Shown: in pieces, positions 1-6,353 of the stretch
Numbering within the stretch: the first letter of the stretch is position 1
Layout: each line of letters begins with the position of its first letter
Assembly: GCA_023419055.1 (NCBI GenBank)
Contig: JAEZYO010000031.1
Location: 1-14,121, forward strand
Reading direction: 5' to 3'
DNA length: 14,121 nucleotides
From: Pseudomonadota bacterium
Lineage (GTDB): Bacteria; Myxococcota; Polyangia; Polyangiales; Polyangiaceae
Position numbers and translations under genes: made by a program
The notes under the pieces: model-generated
Told to the model about the DNA's origin: nothing
Database searches by the model: none
Seen by the model: the letters and a program-made list of their open reading frames with translations, nothing else

Positions 1-2
1 CC

Positions 3-968
3 CAGTTTCCCGGACAGTGGGGCAGCTTCGCCGGGGATTGCGCGGTGGTCGAGACTCCGACTCACTTTTGGATCATCGATCTCGGGACGACCAAAACGTT
101 CGATACCAAGCTACAGCCCGTGAAGCGCGCCCTCGCCCTGGCGAAGGAACTCAAGGCTCGGGGAAAGACCGGGTCACTCATCATCACCCACTTCCACGAT
201 GACCACACGGCTGGCGGCGCCGAGCTCACTAAGCTCAACGCGCTGTTCAGCAAGCTCTACTACGGCAGCACCACCACTGACGTCGGGACGACTGCGCTAG
301 CAGCCAGGTTCGAACGCGCATTCTCGAACGGCAAGCTCAAGAAGCTGACGGTCGCGTCGACGGTGAACAAGATCCAGGACGAAGATACCGGCAGCTGCAC
401 CATCGGAGTCTCCATCCTGACCCCGGCCCACGTGGTCAACCCGAGCGAGAACTGTATGAGCCTTGGCGTGCTCTTCACGCTGACGCCAAACGGCGCAACG
501 CAGCCCACGTTCTCGTTCTTGAGCCTCGGCGACATGACCCCAAACGCTGCCGACGCGGTCGTCGCCAAGGTCCAGACGGTCCTGGCGGGCGGCGCGAAAG
601 AGCAGAAACAGCAGAAGAAGAAGGGGAAGGTCGAACCGAAGACCGTCTCCCTCCTGAAGTTCCCGCACCACGGCTCGGAAAGTAACTACATCCCGTCACT
701 CGATCACCTCGTCGGGGATACGACCCAGGTCATCATCTCGGGATACACGGGCACCGTACCGACGTCACTGCAGCGCCTCCACAAAAAGAACCCGAGCGGC
801 ATCTCCATCCTCACCACCAAGACGAGGCACGACGCATTCAAGAACAGCGCCCCCGCGTCCTACAACATCGTGACCGCAGAATGCGGCGTAGCCTTCAAAG
901 GCACCTTCACGGGGACAGTGAAGCTGAGCGGCGCGACCGAGTACTCCTACCTCGCGAGCTGGTCTTGA
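3..968 (+). CDS. ComEC-like metallo-beta-lactamase-fold hydrolase (5' truncated by window edge)
   Basis: A probable metal-dependent hydrolase with the fold found at the C terminus of ComEC/Rec2, here as a soluble protein with no membrane segment visible. A GTG at 45 could be a start, but the frame is open to the window edge. The residues before it read FAGDCAVVETP, matching the first strand and GD(A/C) motif of this family, so the true start is probably outside the window. Counting from the GTG at 45, the metal-binding HxHxDH motif is THFHDDHTAGG (His49, His51, Asp53, His54), followed by LGDM (Asp163) and FPHHGSESN (His208/209). A Lys/Gln-rich insertion lies near residues 183-199. The substrate is unknown; family members act on phosphodiester, ester or thioester bonds. 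The gene converges on the T6SS operon and need not be part of it. Confidence 0.85.
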   Translation, partial: QFPGQWGSFAGDCAVVETPTHFWIIDLGTTKTFDTKLQPVKRALALAKELKARGKTGSLIITHFHDDHTAGGAELTKLNALFSKLYYGSTTTDVGTTALAARFERAFSNGKLKKLTVASTVNKIQDEDTGSCTIGVSILTPAHVVNPSENCMSLGVLFTLTPNGATQPTFSFLSLGDMTPNAADAVVAKVQTVLAGGAKEQKQQKKKGKVEPKTVSLLKFPHHGSESNYIPSLDHLVGDTTQVIISGYTGTVPTSLQRLHKKNPSGISILTTKTRHDAFKNSAPASYNIVTAECGVAFKGTFTGTVKLSGATEYSYLASWS

Positions 969-975
969 TGACGAC
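969..975. other. Seven-base convergent junction between hydrolase and T6SS operon
   Basis: The TGA of the rightward hydrolase gene ends at 968 and the TGA of the leftward patatin gene starts, on the + strand, at 976. No hairpin followed by a T tract fits here. Transcripts from both sides must end inside the opposing coding sequence, by Rho, or further on, so antisense overlap of the two messages is likely. The overlap is inferred from spacing only. Confidence 0.6.
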
Positions 976-3750
976 TCACGGCTGCGCGCTCTTTTGAGCC
1001 ACGTGCGAGACGATCACGTCGCCTTCTTCCGGTACGGCGAGCTCCGGGCGACGCATCGAGGACTCTTCCTCCGCCGCCAGCTTCTCGGCGAGCTCGGCGA
1101 GCGACGCCACGCGAAAGGAGCCGCACACTTCGCGGATCGTCTCGACGCCGAGCTGACGATAGCTCTCGGTCTGTGACTCGTCGAACGACTGATCCGCCGT
1201 GGACTGGTGTGGAAAGTCCGGGTTGGCCGCGGCGTAGCTCCTGACGTCGGGCGGCTCGGTTCCGAGCAGTATCGGCTTTACGTACACGAGGAGGCCGTCG
1301 CTCGCCTCGGTGTCCGTCGCCGAGTAGCGGATGGTCGCCACGGCGCGGCGCGCTCTTCTCTCCGTCAGCGCTTGCAGCTGCCCCGGGAGGAAGTCGATGG
1401 GCACGCCGAAGTCGATGCGGATCTTTCGCAGAGCATTGCCCAGATCGCCGAGCAACAGCTCCCTGTCGCAGCCGCCGTCCACCACGAGAACCGTGCGACA
1501 ACGACGACGTACGATCTCGTAGAGCCCGAGGTTCTCGAAGTGGCCGCCGTCCGAGAGATACACGTACTGACTGCTGCTCGAGGTGGCGCCCGCCGCTTCC
1601 GAAAGGAGCGCGCGGAGCGCCGAGCGCGGACCCGCCTGTTTCCACGTGCGCTCTCCGGCAGGGCCCGGGTTTCCGAGCCAGGAACCCAGCCGCGCATTGA
1701 AGAGGGTCATGATGAAGCCGACGAGCGGCGACGAGTAGTACCCCATGTTCGGGCTGGCGGCGGCGCCCGAGATCGCCACGGCGGTGCCGAACGAAACGCC
1801 GCCCGCGTAGCTCGCCGAGTCTCGATACCCGACCTCAGCGCTCCCGCAATGCAACGGCGTCATCGTGAATGAGGCCGCCTTACGCTCGCGCCACGCCAGG
1901 CGGTTCGAGTTCACCAGATTGAGCGTGGTGTTCACGATGTGAAACGGCCGCACGCCACGAAATTCGGCGAGCTTCGCGTCGTCCTTCGCGTCGAAATCGG
2001 TGAACGGGTTCGGCCTCCGGTCGGGGTTGCTGGCGCCGAGATAGGCGCGCACCAGGCGGTCCCGATACATCCCGTGTAAGGAGAACGTGTTGACGTCGAT
2101 GTAGCGCGCCATGGTCCACGCCAGGACGAGGAACGTCATCGTCAAGAGCAGCAGCACGCCGAAGCTCGTCGTGGTGAGCAGACCTTCGTGATCGACGAGG
2201 CCGAAGCGCTCGCCGTGTTGGCCCGTGTGCCGGGTGGCTTCGAGGAGCGACTGCGTCCAGGCGTCGGGCAGCCACGCGAAGCTCCCCTTGGCCTCGACGA
2301 GCACCTCCGCTAGCCGGCGCAGCCCCACCAAGAGCGCGTTGGTGAAGACGGAGAGCGCAATGGCGAGGAGGGCGATGAAGACCAGGGGCGCGGCTCTCAC
2401 TACGAGCATGAACAGAATTGGCCTTTCGGCTCGAGGCTCCGCGTTCGAGTTCGGAGCTTTGCCCACGGGGATCCTGCTCAAGAGCGCGCTCACCATCCCG
2501 CCCAGGCCCACGACGCCGGCGCCCCACGTGCGCCAGGCCAGCGCGACGGTGGGCAGCACCAGGACGACGCCGGTGAGGCCCGCCCAGGCGACGCACGCCA
2601 GGAGCACCCCGGCGGATGAACGCGATAGCCACTCTCGATCGTCGTCCTTGAGGACGCTGCTCGACAACCCGGTGAAGATCATCGTGCCCAAGCTGAACCC
2701 GAGGAGGATGGCGGGGGGCCCGACCGTCACGTAGACGGGCCAGGAGACTACCGGCAAGACGAAGTTCACGATCGTCCACGTGGCGACACCCGTTCCCGCG
2801 GCCATCGCCACGACCGCCACGGGAAGTGGCCCCCTGAACGGCGACAGCCGCTGCGCGAAGCGCTCGCGATGAAACGACAAGAAGAGGAGCCACGCGGCGA
2901 CGCACGGGATCGTCGTCCAGAGAACGACGTGCCCGAAACCGGAGCGAGCCACGTCGCGGTCGCCCAGGTAGTAGAGCGAGTCGAACGCCAGAAACGCGAG
3001 CACCGCTCCGATAGAAGGGCACAGGACGTAAAGGGTGTAGTCGCGCCGGGTGTGCTGGCGACCGCCCACGCCGGGCAAGTAGCGCAGCGTATTGAAGAGG
3101 CCCATCGCGAACAGGACGAGGCTCAGCAACGGAACCGCGATCGACACGAACCACGAGTGGCTGATGGCGTTGAGCTCGGGCGCCGCATACACGTCGGGCA
3201 ACGCGTCGAGCAGCGAATGCTCCGGCGTGAGCGCGAGCCGACCGAGGACACGCTCCGACAACGTCAAGAGCGCGAGGTAGAGGCGTGGCAGCATCAGCAC
3301 CGCGAGCAGCAGCGGAATGAGCACCAGCCAATTGAGGATGACGTTGCGCAAGGCCCCCGCGAGCAGCGTCCACAAGTCCGTGGACAGGGCGCCCGCGGAC
3401 GGAGACAAGTAGCTGCCGTAGTCGCGAAGGTGCTGGATTGGGTCACGACTCGACTCGTTCGACGAAGGCGAGCTCGAGGCGAGGCGCTCCGTCACCTGGT
3501 CCGCGCCCGCGCGCTTGATCCACGCCGTCAAGAAGCTGCCGATGAAGCCGCCGCCAGAGACGGTCGAAAGGTAGTCGAGCTCTCGCATCAGCCCGCGTTC
3601 GGCGAGCCCCTGAATCACTCCCCAGCCGAAGGTCGCGCTGCGAACACCGCCACCCGAAATGCAGAGCGCGCTGAGCGGCTCCTCCTCACCCTCACGACGA
3701 AGCGCGTCACGCTCTTCCGCCATCACTTCGGCGATGCAGAGCGCCTTCAT
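976..3750 (-). CDS. Polytopic-membrane patatin-like phospholipase
   Basis: A 924-residue patatin-family lipid acyl hydrolase predicted to sit in the inner membrane. The N-terminal catalytic part has the oxyanion-hole motif SGGGVRSATF (Gly33-Gly35, Arg37) and the nucleophile motif STVSGGGFIG (Ser65). The dyad aspartate is much later, in YLSDGGHFENLG (Asp734). Between them, roughly residues 130-560, lie about nine to ten hydrophobic stretches of membrane-span length. A soluble stretch with several conserved-looking motifs follows, up to the Asp motif. Bacterial patatins with this SGGG-R and DGGHFENLG pattern and a membrane insertion are a known family of undefined function. The ATG at 3750 overlaps the preceding ompA-like stop (ATGA) and has a GAAGGTG ribosome site. 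It is the last gene of the operon. Its role, whether membrane remodelling, self-protection or unrelated metabolism, is not shown by the sequence. Confidence 0.85.
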   Translation of the reverse strand: MKALCIAEVMAEERDALRREGEEEPLSALCISGGGVRSATFGWGVIQGLAERGLMRELDYLSTVSGGGFIGSFLTAWIKRAGADQVTERLASSSPSSNESSRDPIQHLRDYGSYLSPSAGALSTDLWTLLAGALRNVILNWLVLIPLLLAVLMLPRLYLALLTLSERVLGRLALTPEHSLLDALPDVYAAPELNAISHSWFVSIAVPLLSLVLFAMGLFNTLRYLPGVGGRQHTRRDYTLYVLCPSIGAVLAFLAFDSLYYLGDRDVARSGFGHVVLWTTIPCVAAWLLFLSFHRERFAQRLSPFRGPLPVAVVAMAAGTGVATWTIVNFVLPVVSWPVYVTVGPPAILLGFSLGTMIFTGLSSSVLKDDDREWLSRSSAGVLLACVAWAGLTGVVLVLPTVALAWRTWGAGVVGLGGMVSALLSRIPVGKAPNSNAEPRAERPILFMLVVRAAPLVFIALLAIALSVFTNALLVGLRRLAEVLVEAKGSFAWLPDAWTQSLLEATRHTGQHGERFGLVDHEGLLTTTSFGVLLLLTMTFLVLAWTMARYIDVNTFSLHGMYRDRLVRAYLGASNPDRRPNPFTDFDAKDDAKLAEFRGVRPFHIVNTTLNLVNSNRLAWRERKAASFTMTPLHCGSAEVGYRDSASYAGGVSFGTAVAISGAAASPNMGYYSSPLVGFIMTLFNARLGSWLGNPGPAGERTWKQAGPRSALRALLSEAAGATSSSSQYVYLSDGGHFENLGLYEIVRRRCRTVLVVDGGCDRELLLGDLGNALRKIRIDFGVPIDFLPGQLQALTERRARRAVATIRYSATDTEASDGLLVYVKPILLGTEPPDVRSYAAANPDFPHQSTADQSFDESQTESYRQLGVETIREVCGSFRVASLAELAEKLAAEEESSMRRPELAVPEEGDVIVSHVAQKSAQP

Positions 3751-4364
3751 GGTGACACCTTCGCCTCACCCTCGACGCCGGGCTCGAGCACCCGAATCAC
3801 CACGCGGCGGTTCCGGCGCATCCCGCTCGCGCTGGTGCTCGAAGCCGCCGGCGAAGTCGCGCCGTAGCTCTTCGTGACGAGCCGGTCCGGCGCGACGCTG
3901 TGGCGTATCAACGCGCTCTTCACGGCCTCGGCGCGGCGCGCGGCGAGCCGATCGTTGCTCTCGACGGTGCCGTGAATGTCGGCGTAGCCGGCAATCTCCA
4001 CGCGAGCGATCTCGGGGTGCAGGATCAGGTAATCGGCGATCGCGTGAAGAGCCTGCTCCGCTCTCGGGCCGACGTGAGCCGACCCCGTATCGAAGAGGAT
4101 CTCGCTGGAGGCGGGGGCACTTTCGTGGCTCGTCAGAACGGCGTGCGCCGTCGGTTGCTCCGCCAGCGGCACCTCCGCACAGCACCTTGGGTCTAGCGGG
4201 GCCCTCTGCAGCTGAAGGCGCTCGGAACGCTGAATCAGCGTGTCCGCGGAGACCGGAGGGTGGTCCGACGATTTCGCCCCGCAGGCAGCCGAGAAGAGCG
4301 CAGCGAGCACCGCCCCCTGTCGCTCGCGCGTTCGTCGCTGCCGTTGCACGATCTTGCCCTTCAT
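3747..4364 (-). CDS. OmpA-like peptidoglycan-binding lipoprotein, T6SS-associated
   Basis: A 205-residue exported protein with a C-terminal OmpA/Pal domain (about residues 86-193). The N terminus is basic (residues 1-16), then hydrophobic, ending at FSAAC (Cys28). This resembles a lipoprotein signal, but the lipobox is weak because Ser replaces the usual Leu at -3. The OmpA signature is clear: EILFDTGSA, VEIAGYADIHG (Asp129) and NDRLAARRAEAVK (Asn137, Arg144), then SYG and NRRVVIRV near the end. Asp and Arg at these places bind diaminopimelate in known OmpA domains. The linker has a Cys pair (61, 62). The ATG at 4364 is chosen over a GTG at 4397 because GGAGGGGAG precedes it and the signal then starts correctly. 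TssL here has no OmpA domain, so this protein may supply peptidoglycan anchoring, as TagL or TagN do elsewhere. That role is inferred. Confidence 0.85.
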   Translation of the reverse strand: MKGKIVQRQRRTRERQGAVLAALFSAACGAKSSDHPPVSADTLIQRSERLQLQRAPLDPRCCAEVPLAEQPTAHAVLTSHESAPASSEILFDTGSAHVGPRAEQALHAIADYLILHPEIARVEIAGYADIHGTVESNDRLAARRAEAVKSALIRHSVAPDRLVTKSYGATSPAASSTSASGMRRNRRVVIRVLEPGVEGEAKVSP

Positions 4365-4373
4365 GAAATTCGG

Positions 4374-4382
4374 CTCCCCTCC
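4374..4382 (-). promoter_or_regulatory. Ribosome-binding site deciding the OmpA-like start
   Basis: On the - strand this reads GGAGGGGAG, ending nine bases before the ATG at 4364. It lies in the 43-base gap after the soluble patatin, the longest gap in the window. It supports the ATG at 4364 over the upstream in-frame GTG at 4397, which would add eleven residues before the signal sequence. Confidence 0.7.
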
Positions 4383-4407
4383 GCAGCTCGCTCGCACCGA
4401 GACACCT

Positions 4408-5874
4408 CTACTCGGTGTACCAGCGCCTCAGCGCTTCGATGACCTGGATGCGTGCCTTCGGATCCGTGCGCGCGTAGCGCCCGATGATGCTCAGAGCGTC
4501 GCGATAGACTCGAGGGGACATGTCCCGAACGTCGTCGGCGCTCGCTTCCATGGTGGTGCTGATGCGCTTGGGATCGAACACGACGGGAACCGGAGCACCG
4601 AAGGCACCCTGCTCCCACGCGTAGTCGTCGATCGCGTGCTGGAGCTGGAACGGCAGGCCCGTCGCTTTCGTCCCGATCTGCAGCAGGCCCGTCGGGAAGC
4701 GCCTGTTCCGCCCGCCCCGCTCGCGATCGATCGGCACGAAGTTGGTCGAGATGCTTTCGAGCGGGCCGAAGAAGCCAGGAAACCCCACGTTTTGGGCTGC
4801 ACCGCCGTCCCACACCAGACGCCCATTGACCATGTAGGGGGTGAAAAGTAGCGGGTGTGCGGTTGCCCCCATGACCGCGTCGAGGATGGGTACGCGCGGC
4901 ATGGTGAACGGGTCGACGCGAATCAGCCGGCTCGTCAGCGAGTCGGTTACCGGAAAGGACAAGAGGCCCAGGGGCGACTCGGGTTCGCTGAACACTGCGG
5001 CGGCAAGCTCGCCCAACTTCGGATTGTACGCGTCGGCGAAGAGCCCAGAAAACCCACCCCTACGAATCTGGGAGCCCACGATTTCGCGCACCAGCGAGTG
5101 AAGCCGAGCCCGATCCGACAGGCGGCCCCCCTGCTTCCAGAGCGCAATCCCCGTATGCGCAGCGCTTCCGATGAGATGTGCCAGGCCCGCTCCCCCTCCG
5201 TCGGGCCCATCGTCGATCGGGACAGCCAGGTCCTCATCTCTCCACTTCTCCCAATGCGGCATGTTCAAGACGTTCGTGAATTCCCCCATGGCGAACATCA
5301 TCTCTTCATGCGTCATGCCGAGTGCTGCAAGCAGCGACGGGATCGTGCCGACGGACGACCCCGTGTAACTGACAGGGTGGATCCCGCGCTCGTCCAACGC
5401 CTGCTTCACTGGCAAAAGGAGCGGCCCCTTGGCGCCGCCCCCTGCGTTCCGGACCTCCCAGATGTGCTGGGTGGGCCCCACCTCGACCCGAGGAACTTCG
5501 ATACCCAAGAACTCGAAGAACTGCTGCGCCCCTTCGAGGTCCTCGCCTCGCTCGATCTTGTCGAGCCACTTCCGAGCCTGGGCGCGATGCCAGGGCATCA
5601 AGAGCGTCGACTTCGGCACCTCCGCCCGAATCACTCGAGTGTGCGCGTGGCGGCTTGCGCTGCTCGAGCTCGCTCGCACGTGCCGGAGGATGCTGGGCCG
5701 CACTCGAGAAGTTGCTCGGGTCATGGGTTGTACGACCGGCGCCGCCTGTTCCTTGCGTTGCACGAGCTCGGCCGCGTGCGGGCGTACGTTTGCCGTTCGT
5801 CCCACCTTCGCGGCATGCGGTGGATGCTTCGCCGTCTTCGTGAAGTCGACTCCCTTGGTTGTTCGTGTGCTCAT
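4408..5874 (-). CDS. Soluble patatin-like phospholipase, candidate T6SS lipase effector
   Basis: A 488-residue patatin-family lipid acyl hydrolase. The catalytic domain begins near residue 138, with the oxyanion hole GGGAKG (145-150), the nucleophile elbow YTGSSVGTI (Ser174) and the dyad aspartate in VWDGGAAQN (Asp356). All key residues are present, so activity is likely. Residues 1-90 are basic, low in hydrophobics and rich in Ala, Arg, His and Ser, with no signal peptide or membrane segment, as in an unstructured leader. A Gly/Asp-rich loop lies at 221-229. The ATG at 5874 overlaps the tssJ stop (TGATG) and has GGAG five bases upstream. An in-frame upstream start at 5925 would run into tssJ. 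Patatins form one group of T6SS phospholipase effectors (the Tle family), and coupling to tssJ makes that role plausible here. No separate small immunity gene is seen next to it. Confidence 0.85.
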   Translation of the reverse strand: MSTRTTKGVDFTKTAKHPPHAAKVGRTANVRPHAAELVQRKEQAAPVVQPMTRATSRVRPSILRHVRASSSSASRHAHTRVIRAEVPKSTLLMPWHRAQARKWLDKIERGEDLEGAQQFFEFLGIEVPRVEVGPTQHIWEVRNAGGGAKGPLLLPVKQALDERGIHPVSYTGSSVGTIPSLLAALGMTHEEMMFAMGEFTNVLNMPHWEKWRDEDLAVPIDDGPDGGGAGLAHLIGSAAHTGIALWKQGGRLSDRARLHSLVREIVGSQIRRGGFSGLFADAYNPKLGELAAAVFSEPESPLGLLSFPVTDSLTSRLIRVDPFTMPRVPILDAVMGATAHPLLFTPYMVNGRLVWDGGAAQNVGFPGFFGPLESISTNFVPIDRERGGRNRRFPTGLLQIGTKATGLPFQLQHAIDDYAWEQGAFGAPVPVVFDPKRISTTMEASADDVRDMSPRVYRDALSIIGRYARTDPKARIQVIEALRRWYTE

Positions 5875-6353
5875 CAGGGCTCCAGCGTCGTCGCCACGGT
5901 CGAACCGCAGCCTTGGGCGACACACTCTCCACTTTCACCGACGAAGCAGAGCCTTCCGTCGTCGAGGCGAAGCTTTGCGAAGGCCGGCACCTTCTCGGGC
6001 AGCAGCACGCGCCAGGCGCCGCACATCGGGCGCTCGAACATGGCGTAGACCGCCACCCGCTTCTTCGCCGGGGGCGACTTCAGCGCGAAGGAGAGCGGTA
6101 CACCCGGCAATGCCACGGCCATGTCGACCACCGACTCGTCAGGGTGCACGACCTGAGCGGCCACCTCGTCGTACGACTCCGTCTGAAAGTCCGACTCCTG
6201 CACGGTCCTGACGAGCACGTAGACAGAACGCTCGTCGTTGACGTTGGAAGCAGCGTCCACACGCAAGCGAACCACCGGATCGGACGCTCCACAGCTCGCC
6301 AGCACCGTCAGGATCAGCGGGCAGAGGGCAGCGCCGAGAGAGCGAGGCGTCAT
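5874..6353 (-). CDS. tssJ: TssJ, T6SS outer-membrane lipoprotein
   Basis: A 159-residue lipoprotein that anchors the TssM periplasmic domain to the outer membrane in the T6SS membrane complex. The signal peptide runs MTPRSLGAALCPLILTVLAS, followed by Cys21 (lipobox LASC). Gly follows the Cys, so outer-membrane sorting is expected. The mature part starts with VVRLRVDAASNVN and is beta-rich, as in the SciN/TssJ sandwich. Identification rests on the lipoprotein signal, the size and the place directly after tssM; sequence similarity alone is modest. The mature domain carries four further cysteines (111, 136, 144, 149), enough for two disulfides. The ATG at 6353 overlaps the tssM stop (ATGA). A GGGGGA sequence precedes it, and the frame upstream is only the tssM shadow. 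Confidence 0.85.
   Translation of the reverse strand: MTPRSLGAALCPLILTVLASCGASDPVVRLRVDAASNVNDERSVYVLVRTVQESDFQTESYDEVAAQVVHPDESVVDMAVALPGVPLSFALKSPPAKKRVAVYAMFERPMCGAWRVLLPEKVPAFAKLRLDDGRLCFVGESGECVAQGCGSTVATTLEP

Noticed and set aside
45..47. GTG as the start of the metallohydrolase
   Set aside because: The frame is open upstream to the window edge, and the preceding residues (FAGDCAVVE) match the conserved first strand of the family, so an internal GTG is unlikely to be the start.
969..975. A bidirectional terminator between the convergent genes
   Set aside because: Seven bases cannot hold a hairpin and T tract, and no convincing inverted repeat with a T run was seen at the ends of either gene.
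1880..3373. A 497-codon - strand frame inside the membrane patatin
   Set aside because: Out of frame with the real gene and made of Arg/Ala/His-rich shadow sequence. The patatin frame has contiguous membrane segments across the whole region.
2869..3867. A 332-codon + strand frame opposite the membrane patatin
   Set aside because: Extremely Arg/Glu/Gln-rich with no recognisable fold; it is explained as the antisense of hydrophobic transmembrane codons.
5875..5925. A longer soluble patatin starting at 5925
   Set aside because: The extra 17 residues would overlap the end of tssJ. The ATG at 5874 has a GGAG at proper spacing and forms a TGATG junction like its neighbours.
4855..6048. A 397-codon + strand frame opposite the soluble patatin
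   Set aside because: Composition is that of a GC-rich shadow, with Arg- and Pro-rich low-information sequence. The opposite strand holds all patatin catalytic motifs.
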